Shown here in pieces: positions 33,888 to 42,343 of a stretch of 64,000 bases of DNA. Origin of the DNA: Sulfuricurvum sp. GTDB taxonomy: Bacteria; Campylobacterota; Campylobacteria; Campylobacterales; Sulfurimonadaceae. Below the pieces are notes generated by a model, which was not told the DNA's origin, ran no database searches, and saw only the letters and a program-made list of their open reading frames with translations. The first letter of the stretch is position 1. Every line of letters starts with the position of its first letter. A program made the translations under genes and the position numbers. The DNA lies in assembly GCA_028710885.1 (NCBI GenBank), contig JAQTTG010000003.1:248001-312000 (forward strand), given 5' to 3'.

Positions 33888-34898
33888 ATGCGCTACAGCG
33901 ACGTTGATTTGAATTATAAAACTATCTTGATTACGGGAGGAGCTGGATTTATCGGTTCTAATCTCGCGTTTTATTTTCAGAAGCATTATCCGTATGCACA
34001 TATTGTTGTTTTAGATTTGTTCCGCTCAACTCAAACTCTCTCTAACGGTAACCTCAAAAGTTTTGGCCATTTTAAAAATTTGATTGGATTTCGGGGTGAA
34101 GTGATCAGTGGGGATATTAACGATCAACTTCTGCTTGCAAAACTGAGTGCGACGTATAAATTTGATTATATTTTTCATGAAGCAGCAATTTCAGATACGA
34201 CGGCACTTGAGCAGGATTTGATGATTCAGACTAATCTCAATGCATTCAAAGATTTGCTTGATATTGCTGTTGTTCATGGGGCTAATATGATTTATGCTTC
34301 ATCGGGTGCTACATATGGTGATGCTGAATCACCACAAAAAGTAGGGCGTGAAGCTCCTCAAAATGTTTATGGATTCTCAAAACTTATGATGGATCATTTG
34401 GCTCGTCAATATTCTCAAAAATTTGACAATATCTCTATCGTCGGATTGCGTTATTTTAATGTGTATGGACCGCGTGAATTTTTTAAAAATAAAACGGCTT
34501 CAATGGTAGTGCAGTTTGGTCATCAGCTTCTTAACGGGAAAAATCCGAAACTTTTTGAAAACTCTGATCAAATACTTCGTGATTTTATTTACATAGAAGA
34601 TATTATTCAAGCCAACATTTTGGCAATGCATCCTAAAGAATCAGGGGTCTACAATGTCGGTACGGGAAAAGCCCGTTCGTTTCAATCGATGGTTGATATT
34701 CTCCAAAAAGAGTTGGGGACATCGTTTACGTGCGAATATATTCCTAATCCATACATTGGACGCTATCAGTTTCATACGGAAGCTGATATTGATTCTACAA
34801 GAGCCATATTAAATTACGAACCTCGTTTTGAGTTTGAAGATGGGATTGCTGCATACGTTCCAGAAATCAAACGTCTTTTTGAGCAGGAGTTAGTATGA
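33888..34898 (+). CDS. hldD: ADP-L-glycero-D-manno-heptose 6-epimerase
   Basis: 336 residues, extended SDR fold. NAD(P) motif ITGGAGFIGSN near residue 15; the catalytic Tyr-x3-Lys is in NVYGFSKLMMD; LRYFNVYGPREFFK is typical of HldD. It gives ADP-L-glycero-heptose for LPS inner core. The start at 33888 follows AAGGATATTCT; a GTG at 33861 overlaps the transcript start and was not used. hldE overlaps by 4 bases (ATGA). Confidence 0.94.
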   Translation: MRYSDVDLNYKTILITGGAGFIGSNLAFYFQKHYPYAHIVVLDLFRSTQTLSNGNLKSFGHFKNLIGFRGEVISGDINDQLLLAKLSATYKFDYIFHEAAISDTTALEQDLMIQTNLNAFKDLLDIAVVHGANMIYASSGATYGDAESPQKVGREAPQNVYGFSKLMMDHLARQYSQKFDNISIVGLRYFNVYGPREFFKNKTASMVVQFGHQLLNGKNPKLFENSDQILRDFIYIEDIIQANILAMHPKESGVYNVGTGKARSFQSMVDILQKELGTSFTCEYIPNPYIGRYQFHTEADIDSTRAILNYEPRFEFEDGIAAYVPEIKRLFEQELV

Positions 34899-36328
34899 GA
34901 GCATTTCATGATGCCCATCCTCATATTCTTGTAATTGGGGACCTGATGATTGACCACTATTTGTGGGGAGGGTGTGAACGCATATCGCCAGAAGCACCAG
35001 TACAAGTAGTTGATATTTCTCGTGAAACAACTGTTTTAGGCGGTGCAGGTAATGTGATCAATAATTTGATCTCACTTGGTGCACATGTAAGCGTAGCAGG
35101 CGCTATTGGTGATGATGAGAATGGCGAGGAACTACAGTCGATGCTTAGTGCAATCGGTGTAAACGGTAATGGGCTTATAAAACAAGCAGGACGTAAAACA
35201 TCGAAGAAAAGTCGTATTATTGCTTCAAATCAGCAAATTTTACGTTATGACAAAGAGTCTAAAGAATCGATCGATAAAACAAGTGAACGAGGGATCGTTT
35301 CGTATGTGATTGATGTGATTGACAGTTGTGATATTGTCATCCTTTCTGATTATGGCAAAGGGGTAATTACTGATGCAGTTGCAAAGGGTATAATCGCCGC
35401 AGCTAAAGCAGCAGGTAAAAAAGTGCTTGTTGATCCAAAAGGGAAAGATTATCGTAAATATCGCGGTGCTTATTTATTGACGCCGAATAAAAAAGAGGCA
35501 TCTGAAGCGACAGGCATAGTTATCAATGATGATAAAAGTCTTAAAAAAGCACTTTTGAACTTAAAAGAGACCTGTGATTTAAAGTGTTCGATGATTACTC
35601 TCTCTGAAGATGGTATAGCCATTTATGATCAAAATATGCGACGTTTTCCAACCGTAGCAAAAGAAGTTTTTGATGTTACAGGTGCGGGAGATACTGTTAT
35701 TGCTTCACTTTCATTTGCACTGAGCTTGGGGTTGGGAATTGATGAAGCAGCACCGTTTGCCAATCATGCTGCAGCGGTTGTTGTAGGTAAGATAGGTTCA
35801 GCTACGGTTACTTTGGGTGAGATAGATGCGTATGAGTCGAGTTTGCATCAGAGTACTTCGGAGATGCATATAAAAACAAAAGAAGAGATTTTTATTCTTG
35901 CTGAGCGTTTGAAACAAGAGGGGAAAAAAGTGGTCTTTACTAATGGCTGTTTTGACATTCTCCATGTTGGACATGTGAAATATTTACAAGAAGCGAAAAG
36001 TTATGGTGATGTATTGATTGTAGGGTTAAACTCTGATAGTTCGGTTAGAGAGCTTAAAGGACCTTCTCGTCCGGTTAATAGTGAAAATGATCGCGCTTAT
36101 ATTTTAGCTGCTCTAGAATCAGTCGATTATGTCGTATTGTTTAGTGAAGAGACACCGCATGAGTTGATCAAAAATATTATTCCAGATATTTTAGTCAAAG
36201 GTGGCGATTATGAAGGAAAAAATGTTGTTGGAGCAGAATTTGCTGGTGAATTGCGATTGGTAAAATTTGTAGATGGGAAAAGTACTACAGCTACAATAGA
36301 AAAAATTAATAAAGGAACATCATGTTAA
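34895..36328 (+). CDS. hldE: Bifunctional heptose 7-phosphate kinase / heptose 1-phosphate adenylyltransferase
   Basis: 477 residues. The N-terminal ribokinase-fold domain (about 1-315) has GGAGNVINNLISLGA and the catalytic VTGAGDTVIASLS. The C-terminal nucleotidyltransferase (about 335-477) has FTNGCFDILHVGHVKYLQ with the HxGH motif. It supplies two steps of ADP-heptose synthesis; with gmhA, gmhB and hldD the whole pathway is in the window. It overlaps hldD by 4 bases and the YfaZ gene by 7. Confidence 0.96.
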   Translation: MRAFHDAHPHILVIGDLMIDHYLWGGCERISPEAPVQVVDISRETTVLGGAGNVINNLISLGAHVSVAGAIGDDENGEELQSMLSAIGVNGNGLIKQAGRKTSKKSRIIASNQQILRYDKESKESIDKTSERGIVSYVIDVIDSCDIVILSDYGKGVITDAVAKGIIAAAKAAGKKVLVDPKGKDYRKYRGAYLLTPNKKEASEATGIVINDDKSLKKALLNLKETCDLKCSMITLSEDGIAIYDQNMRRFPTVAKEVFDVTGAGDTVIASLSFALSLGLGIDEAAPFANHAAAVVVGKIGSATVTLGEIDAYESSLHQSTSEMHIKTKEEIFILAERLKQEGKKVVFTNGCFDILHVGHVKYLQEAKSYGDVLIVGLNSDSSVRELKGPSRPVNSENDRAYILAALESVDYVVLFSEETPHELIKNIIPDILVKGGDYEGKNVVGAEFAGELRLVKFVDGKSTTATIEKINKGTSC

Positions 36329-36909
36329 AAAAGTTGATTTTATGTGCATTAATCAGTAGTGGAGCATTTGCGGCTCATCAAATCGAGGCTAATGTAAATA
36401 GTCGGGATGTCGAAGGTGCTATTCGTCTTGATATGGGACGTATGGGAAATGCAATCGAGGGGACGTATATTGGTGCTCGATTTTTAAATGGTGATAATAA
36501 TAACAGTACTACAATTATTAATCCAAAACCGCTTATGGAAGTCTCCTTTTTGGTTCAGCGTCCTGTTCGTGGAGTGCAAGGGTTAAATCTTGGATTAGGG
36601 GTTAAAGGGGAATATACAACATTTGATGGAAACAGCTATGCAGCGATACCGCTTGGTATAGAAGCAGAACTTTTATTGCCGCTTAACACTCCATTTCCAT
36701 TTTATCTTGGTGGAGCTTTTTATTATGCCCCTTCGGTGTTGAGTTTTAAAGATGGCGATGCGTATTGGGAAAATCGTATTCATCTTGATATGGAACCGAT
36801 TGATAATGGTCGCATCGAAGTGGGATATCGTAAAATCAATACTGATTTAAAAAATCAAAATATCACTTATAACAGTGCATGGTATTTCGGGCTTAGATTA
36901 GATTTTTAA
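36322..36909 (+). CDS. YfaZ-family outer-membrane beta-barrel protein
   Basis: 195 residues with a signal peptide (1-17, LISSGAFAA). It shows alternating beta strands and ends in Phe (GLRLDF), as outer-membrane barrels do. The central GLNLGLGVKGEY and final GVGYRK-like segment (EVGYRKINTD) fit the YfaZ family, whose role is unknown. AAAGGAACATC precedes ATG. The tail overlaps the convergent waaF by 17 bases. Confidence 0.72.
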   Translation: MLKKLILCALISSGAFAAHQIEANVNSRDVEGAIRLDMGRMGNAIEGTYIGARFLNGDNNNSTTIINPKPLMEVSFLVQRPVRGVQGLNLGLGVKGEYTTFDGNSYAAIPLGIEAELLLPLNTPFPFYLGGAFYYAPSVLSFKDGDAYWENRIHLDMEPIDNGRIEVGYRKINTDLKNQNITYNSAWYFGLRLDF

Positions 36910-37852
36910 CCGCTTCTATTACTTCCCGCGCGGTAATCGTTGTCATACATTCATGATGTCCGAGCGGGCATTCTCTTTTCATACATGGGGCACATTTCAT
37001 ATCGTGCCTTACAATTATACTTTTTTCATTCATCCACTGTGATGTTTCAAGATGGCGGGTCGGACCGAATATCGCGACAGTCGGGACTTGATAAGCTGCT
37101 GCTACATGCATTGGACCACTATCATTGGTGATAAAGAGATTCAACCCTCCGATAAAACTACACAATTCACTTATTGATGTTTTTCCTGCTAAGTTGGTAA
37201 CTTTTACCCCTTTGAGTGCCGATTCGATCTCATTTGCCATTCCTACTTCATTTGGACCACCAAAGAGGATAATGTCATATTGATGACTAAAAGTACGTGC
37301 TACTTCAGCAAACTTTTCGCTATTCCATCGTTTTGCACTCCCATAGGTAGCTCCCGGATTGATTCCGAGCGTTGGACGCAGATATCGATGCAACGGAATA
37401 TGGATGCTAAGATTGCCGATACTCAGCGGCTGTGGACTCAGGCTTTGGGCGATGTCACGATACTGCTTTACCAGATGAGAGGGATGGGCGGGTTTAATCG
37501 CATATTTGAGCAAAAGGGTTGAGTGCCAGCTTCGGCGTCCTGCCGTGATCGATGTGCCGCTCCAATAGAGTAGAAGCGAAGAATGGAGCTGATTACGAAA
37601 GGTGATTGCCATATCGTGGCTTCCGAGTTCTTTAGCAAATCGGTAGGTATTGAGAAAACGATTTCCCCCCTTTTTGGTCTCATCGACGTAATGGCGTGTA
37701 CACTGCGGATGGTATTTGAGCGCTTCGATACTCACGAATGAGCCGACAAGTGTCAGTTCAGCATCAGGGTAGATACTGCAAAGAGCTTCGATTGCGGGAG
37801 TTGCCATCACCGCATCGCCGAGCCAGTTGGGGAGAATGACGAGTAGTTTCAC
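36893..37852 (-). CDS. waaF: ADP-heptose:LPS heptosyltransferase II
   Basis: 319 residues, GT9 family, GT-B fold. N-terminal LPNWLGDAVMATPAI carries the conserved catalytic Asp. The ADP-heptose site shows LGINPGATYGSAKRWN and FITNDSGPMHVAAAY. A cysteine cluster near the C-terminus (CAPCMKRECPLGHHEC) is typical of WaaF. It adds the second heptose of the inner core. The start overlaps the preceding same-strand gene by 4 bases. Codons look more GC-rich than those of hldE. Confidence 0.93.
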   Translation of the reverse strand: MKLLVILPNWLGDAVMATPAIEALCSIYPDAELTLVGSFVSIEALKYHPQCTRHYVDETKKGGNRFLNTYRFAKELGSHDMAITFRNQLHSSLLLYWSGTSITAGRRSWHSTLLLKYAIKPAHPSHLVKQYRDIAQSLSPQPLSIGNLSIHIPLHRYLRPTLGINPGATYGSAKRWNSEKFAEVARTFSHQYDIILFGGPNEVGMANEIESALKGVKVTNLAGKTSISELCSFIGGLNLFITNDSGPMHVAAAYQVPTVAIFGPTRHLETSQWMNEKSIIVRHDMKCAPCMKRECPLGHHECMTTITAREVIEAVKNLI

Positions 37853-39024
37853 ATTTGAGCCTTATAGGTGTAGATCGGTGCGGATGTGAGCGTCCACGTA
37901 ACGTGAAGTTCGCCGCGAGGGGTTGAACAGATAAGTCGATACTCATCGCGATGATGGGTAAAACTGATAAATTGCGCATCACTGAGATGAGAGAGCATAA
38001 TACGGTATGCCTCAAATGCACTCCGTTTTCGGATAATGCCCTCACGGTTATCGATCAAGCCATACCCTGGAGCGATAAGCTGGTGCCAGTAGATACAGCT
38101 GACACGCTGAGTTGCAAAAGCGAGGAGGTGGTAGCGAACCATGTAGTCGCTGTAATCTTTTTCACTCACACACTCTGTTTCGCTGGTCGGGGCGTAAGGT
38201 GCCGTATTTTTGATCGGCCAGTTGGTTTCGGTGATGATAAGCTCATTGAATGTTTTCGGACTTAGTGAAATAAGCGAAGATAAGAGATTGATTTTCCCCA
38301 TCAGATTAAATCCCATTTGGGACTTTTCAGGTGCACCGCGACGGTCAACGTAGAGTAAAGAGCCGATGGCGTCATAGCGTATTTTTACGAGATTAAAGAG
38401 GGTATGGGCGCTAAAATGGTATTCGAAGTCGATGATGTTGGAACCGATGAGTTTGAGGTGAGGAAAACGTTTTTGTTTTAGTTGATACGCAACACTATAA
38501 AAATCGAGATATTCATTCACACTGAAAAATCCCCACTTTGCTCGGTTGATCGTTGAACCGATGATATAGGTATCGCACACTCCATCAAGCGCCTCAAATA
38601 TTTGGATGAGATGATCGCGTGTCATATCGGCGCTGGTGATGTGCTCACGGTCTTGGAGGAGGGCAACGGTGATATGTTTTTCGGTAAAACTGCGGATAAA
38701 AGCAACATATTCGTGCAATTTGTCTATCTTCCACAGGGGAATACGAATTAGGAGTTTATGAACTCCAAGTTCCTCGATGAGATAGGGGGTTGTGTTGGGT
38801 TCTTTGTCCAGATTGACCCCTATACCGAAAAAATGTTCACCACTAATCGTGCGACGTCGCACGAACGGCATCCATAAAAGAGCGGTAGGGAGTGTAATCA
38901 AGGCAACCAAGAAAGTTTTTATGAGTGATGGGAGGGCACTTCTGCGCATTTGCCGCTTTAGCGATTTATCACGGATAATGGCGGGCTGATCGGAGTAGTG
39001 ATCCCAAGCGAACGGTTGTTTCAT
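37849..39024 (-). CDS. Membrane-anchored glycoside-hydrolase-like TIM-barrel protein, possibly catalytically altered
   Basis: 391 residues. A positively charged N-terminus and one membrane helix (about 33-53) precede a domain reminiscent of clan GH-A barrels. IITETNWP (263-270, Glu266) resembles the beta-7 nucleophile strand, and CIYWHQLIAPGYGLID (310-325) the beta-8 region. At the expected beta-4 acid/base site, where families show G-N-E-x-N, this protein reads GSTINRAKWG (156-165) with no Glu. It could be inactive or binding-only. It overlaps waaF by 4 bases, tying it to LPS core. The start lacks a Shine-Dalgarno and sits six bases after TATAAT. The fold is inferred from motifs only. Confidence 0.55.
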   Translation of the reverse strand: MKQPFAWDHYSDQPAIIRDKSLKRQMRRSALPSLIKTFLVALITLPTALLWMPFVRRRTISGEHFFGIGVNLDKEPNTTPYLIEELGVHKLLIRIPLWKIDKLHEYVAFIRSFTEKHITVALLQDREHITSADMTRDHLIQIFEALDGVCDTYIIGSTINRAKWGFFSVNEYLDFYSVAYQLKQKRFPHLKLIGSNIIDFEYHFSAHTLFNLVKIRYDAIGSLLYVDRRGAPEKSQMGFNLMGKINLLSSLISLSPKTFNELIITETNWPIKNTAPYAPTSETECVSEKDYSDYMVRYHLLAFATQRVSCIYWHQLIAPGYGLIDNREGIIRKRSAFEAYRIMLSHLSDAQFISFTHHRDEYRLICSTPRGELHVTWTLTSAPIYTYKAQM

Positions 39025-39030
39025 GGTGAG

Positions 39031-39053
39031 ATTATAGCGATATTGGGTAAAAT
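39031..39053. promoter_or_regulatory. Divergent -10 boxes for the glycosidase-like gene and the GT9 gene
   Basis: Minus strand: TATAAT (39036-39031), then CTCACC, then ATG at 39024. Plus strand: TAAAAT (39048-39053) ahead of GAAGGTGAACC and ATG at 39079. Confidence 0.5.
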
Positions 39054-39078
39054 AACCCTATTAAAACGAAGGTGAACC

Positions 39079-40050
39079 ATGAATATTTTGGTAGTGCGCA
39101 ACGATAAACTGGGTGATTTTATTACCGCTTTACCGACGCTGTATGTTTTAAAGCATCATAACCCACAAAATCGCCTTATCGCTCTTGTTGCTCCGCTAAA
39201 TCGTAAACTCGCCGAATCGTGCGATTTTATCGATGAGGTGATTGTCGATAGTGGAGAAGACATTTTAGAGCTATCTTTTAAAATCAAAGAGGCTCGTATC
39301 GATGCTTCGATCACTCTCTTTTCCAATACCCGTGTCGCACTGGCACAATGGATTGCCCGTATTCCAATCCGCATCGCTCCTGCCACCAAAATAGCCCAAA
39401 TCTTTTACAATCGTCGCATTACCCAACGCCGAAGTGAAGTAAAAATGGCGGAGTTTGAATACAATCTTCAACTCTCCCGTACATTGTTCCCTGACATTTC
39501 GCTGGAATTTCCCAAACCTTTGTTGGTGTATGCAGGTGCATCGCAAGCGTACGAATCCTTTTGCTGTGAGTATGAGATTACAAAACCCGTCGTCGCCTTT
39601 CACCCCGGTTTCGGAGGATCTTCGGATGCGAACTGGACATTAGCGGAATACATCGAGTTGGTGAAATTGGCTGAATCGTATCAACCGATTGATGTTGTGA
39701 TGACATTTGGTCCCGACGAAGAAGATCTTTATAACGAGGCCAAAGAGATGCTGGGTGAGAGCAGGGTGATTTTATATCGTTCACGTGGAAGCGTTGTCGA
39801 TTTCGCGATGCTTTTAAGCGGAATGAAGATTTTTGTTAGTACCTCGACAGGAACGTATCATTTGGCAAGTGCGGTAGGGTGCGAGACGTTTACCTTTTTT
39901 GCCGACACCCTTTTTGCTTCTAGCGCACGATGGAAGAGTATAGGAGAGAAACAGAGCCATTTTATGATACCACTTGATCCGGTTGGAAGAGCATCTATGT
40001 TTGAGAATGTTAAGCAGGAGTTGAAAAATCGCCTCTCAATACTCTCTTGA
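39079..40050 (+). CDS. Glycosyltransferase family 9 (heptosyltransferase-like)
   Basis: 323 residues of GT9 type. N-terminal ILVVRNDKLGDFITALPTL has the conserved Asp of heptosyltransferases, and FVSTSTGTYHLASAVG the acceptor/donor region. It lacks the WaaF cysteine cluster. It could be WaaC, WaaQ or another heptosyltransferase; the exact step is open. GAAGGTGAACC precedes ATG. The last 41 bases overlap the convergent kinase gene, the longest purely coding overlap after comEC. Confidence 0.82.
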   Translation: MNILVVRNDKLGDFITALPTLYVLKHHNPQNRLIALVAPLNRKLAESCDFIDEVIVDSGEDILELSFKIKEARIDASITLFSNTRVALAQWIARIPIRIAPATKIAQIFYNRRITQRRSEVKMAEFEYNLQLSRTLFPDISLEFPKPLLVYAGASQAYESFCCEYEITKPVVAFHPGFGGSSDANWTLAEYIELVKLAESYQPIDVVMTFGPDEEDLYNEAKEMLGESRVILYRSRGSVVDFAMLLSGMKIFVSTSTGTYHLASAVGCETFTFFADTLFASSARWKSIGEKQSHFMIPLDPVGRASMFENVKQELKNRLSILS

Positions 40051-40777
40051 GTCGTTTTTTAAAGTTTTTGACCCGTTTATTGGCATTGTTATGACGTTTC
40101 ATTTCATAAATAGTGGTCGCTTCATCCAATCCGCTTAATCGAGCGTATTCGCGTCCCATAATTTCTATATCTTCATCACTTGCCCATAATTTGTTAAAGT
40201 TTTCACACCCTTGCAGTGGGGTGATACTTCGAAATTCCATCCGGTTGATGTCTACAATCGAAAATTGGTAACTATCTTCGGTACGTTTGATTAAGATATT
40301 TCCTGGGGAATAGTCCAAATGCCATACTCCGGCTTGGTGAAGTGTATAAGTATAGGCGGCGAAAGCGGTAAAAATAAAATTTCGATCTTCCAGTGATTCG
40401 AGTAACGGAGTACGGATCGTAAAATCATACTCGAAATACTCGCTGATAAAATAGCTGTTCGCCAACAAGTCTGATTCAAAAAACTCGATAAGAGCAATCG
40501 GCTGAGGGGTTGAAATTTCAAGTTCTTGTAAATGCAGTGCATTGTGATACGACTTATAGGCTTTGCTTTTACGAAAAAAAGTATAAATAATACGGTTAAA
40601 CAGATGAGGAATTCTAAATGATTTTACGACAGTTTTCACATCGTCTAATGTGATGATTTTTAGTTCATTACGTGCTTTATGGATACTTTGATCATCTCTT
40701 GAAAAAATCGATTGGATGTTTTCGAATGAGTTTTTTAAATACTCGTAATGTGGCGGAAATTCGCATTGAAAGTTCAT
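40010..40777 (-). CDS. Lipopolysaccharide kinase-like protein (WaaP/InaA family)
   Basis: 255 residues with a protein-kinase-like core. The catalytic loop is HLDYSPGNIL (H-x-D-x4-N) and the metal site VDINR stands in for DFG. The N-terminal lobe has KSFRIPHLFNRIIYTFFRKSKAY, basic as in WaaP, which phosphorylates inner-core heptose. The C-terminus is rich in Lys/Arg. AAAGGTTAGC precedes ATG. Located between two heptosyltransferase-type genes and the glycan operon, a role in LPS core phosphorylation is likely but not shown. Confidence 0.8.
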   Translation of the reverse strand: MNFQCEFPPHYEYLKNSFENIQSIFSRDDQSIHKARNELKIITLDDVKTVVKSFRIPHLFNRIIYTFFRKSKAYKSYHNALHLQELEISTPQPIALIEFFESDLLANSYFISEYFEYDFTIRTPLLESLEDRNFIFTAFAAYTYTLHQAGVWHLDYSPGNILIKRTEDSYQFSIVDINRMEFRSITPLQGCENFNKLWASDEDIEIMGREYARLSGLDEATTIYEMKRHNNANKRVKNFKKRLKRVLRGDFSTPA

Positions 40778-40804
40778 GCTAACCTTTAGTCTAAGAGAGG
40801 GTGT

Positions 40805-40825
40805 GGTATGATACTTTATTATACC
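40805..40825. promoter_or_regulatory. Dyad holding opposing -10 boxes of the kinase and the 40848 operon
   Basis: GGTATGATA (40805-40813) and TATTATACC (40817-40825) pair over nine bases with one G-U and a CTT centre. The left arm contains TATGAT for the plus strand and the right arm gives TATAAT on the minus strand, so the two promoters face each other and overlap. Confidence 0.45.
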
Positions 40826-40847
40826 TGAAACACTTCAAGGGACACAA

Positions 40848-41591
40848 ATGCTTCCAGTTGTGATGTATCATCATATTAACAGCGATGATTTACCGCTTTC
40901 GAATAGTGAGACAATGATGGAGTCTCATCTAAAGTTAATCAGTGAGCGTTATACTACCGTTTTTCCTGGTCATACTCTTTTGCCAAATGCAATTTGTTTA
41001 ACTTTTGATGATGCCTATTTCGATTTTTACCACTATGTATTTCCACTTCTTAAAAAATATAATTTAAAAGCTCTTTTAGCTGTTCCGACTGCATATATTT
41101 TAGAGGATACATTGATTGAAGCTTCTAAGCGTTTATCTCTCAAACATCATGAAATTTATGAGGGGGATAATTATAAAACCTATGCCCCATTTTGTACTTA
41201 TAACGAATTGCGTGAGATGTTAAAAAGTGGTTATGTAGTGATAGCATCACATTCGATTAATCATATCAATCTAAGTGATGCTGGAGTGAATTTAAAACAA
41301 GAGATTCTTGGTTCTAAAATGATTTTGGAAGAGAAACTGGGATGCCGTATCGAATCGTTTGTTTTACCATATGGCAAATACAACGCAGATGCGCTCTCTT
41401 TGGCACAAGAATACTATCCCTATGTATTTCGGATTGGCAATGCGCTTAATTTCGATTGGGAAGGTCTCGGCGGGGTAATTTATAGGATCAAAGGCGATGC
41501 GCTAAAATCTCCTCATGAACTTTTTGGATTTAGAAAACAAATAGCATTTCGATTTAAAAGTTTGATCAAAATTTTGGGGAGCATACGATGA
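40848..41591 (+). CDS. Polysaccharide deacetylase (NodB/CE4 family)
   Basis: 247 residues. CE4 motifs: LTFDDAYFDFY (catalytic and metal Asp), VIASHSINHINLS (H-x3/4-H metal ligands), and SFVLPYGKYN. It has no signal peptide, so it probably acts on a lipid-linked or nucleotide-linked glycan at the cytoplasmic face. CAAGGGACACAA precedes ATG. It heads a tightly overlapped operon with three glycosyltransferases and an acyltransferase. Confidence 0.86.
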   Translation: MLPVVMYHHINSDDLPLSNSETMMESHLKLISERYTTVFPGHTLLPNAICLTFDDAYFDFYHYVFPLLKKYNLKALLAVPTAYILEDTLIEASKRLSLKHHEIYEGDNYKTYAPFCTYNELREMLKSGYVVIASHSINHINLSDAGVNLKQEILGSKMILEEKLGCRIESFVLPYGKYNADALSLAQEYYPYVFRIGNALNFDWEGLGGVIYRIKGDALKSPHELFGFRKQIAFRFKSLIKILGSIR

Positions 41592-42343
41592 ATGTTTCGG
41601 CAGTGATGATCGTAAAAAACGGCGCACGAACGATCCGTAAAACATTAGAAAGCTTGCATGAGTTTGACAATGTAGTCGTATATGATAATGGTTCAACTGA
41701 TGGGACACAATCAATCGTATGTGAGTATCCAAATGTCCATTTGATCGAAGGGAAATTTGACGGATTCGGTACAACAAAAAATCGTGCAGCGAGCTATGCA
41801 ATATATGATTGGATATTGATTATTGATAGTGATGAAGTAGTAGATGAAGAGCTTTTGTATGCTCTTAAATCTGAAGTACTTGATCCAAATACTATTTATA
41901 TTGTCAATTTTTTGGCTTATTATAAAGAGATCCAAATACGATATAGCGGTTGGAATAACCAAAAGATTCGTCGGATTTATAATAAAACAATAACTCGTTT
42001 TAATGATAATGCAGTTCATGAAAATATTATTGATGAAGGGATGAAAAAAGCGCCTATTCATGGAAATATGAAACACTACAGTTACATGAGTATTTCTGAT
42101 TTTATCATCAAACTGGATCGTTACTCGACCCTTTTCGCAACAGATAACGTCGGTAAAAAATCCTCATCTCCCGCTAAAGCGTTTTTCAACGGTTTGTACT
42201 CTTTTTTCCGAACGTATATTCTCAAGCGGGGATTTTTGGACGGTTATGCAGGGCTCATCATAGCTTTTTCACATATGGCGACCAACTTTTATAAATACAT
42301 CAAACTTTATGAGATGAATCTGGAGCACAAACGTGGCAAATAA
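41588..42343 (+). CDS. Glycosyltransferase family 2, WaaE/LgtF-like
   Basis: 251 residues, GT-A fold. VSAVMIVKNGARTIRKTLESL, the VVVYDNGSTDGT nucleotide site, KFDGFGTTKNRAA, and the metal motif LIIDSDEV are characteristic of the WaaE/LgtF group that adds glucose to inner-core heptose. The ATG overlaps the deacetylase TGA by 4 bases. The acceptor is inferred only from the group. Confidence 0.87.
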   Translation: MNVSAVMIVKNGARTIRKTLESLHEFDNVVVYDNGSTDGTQSIVCEYPNVHLIEGKFDGFGTTKNRAASYAIYDWILIIDSDEVVDEELLYALKSEVLDPNTIYIVNFLAYYKEIQIRYSGWNNQKIRRIYNKTITRFNDNAVHENIIDEGMKKAPIHGNMKHYSYMSISDFIIKLDRYSTLFATDNVGKKSSSPAKAFFNGLYSFFRTYILKRGFLDGYAGLIIAFSHMATNFYKYIKLYEMNLEHKRGK

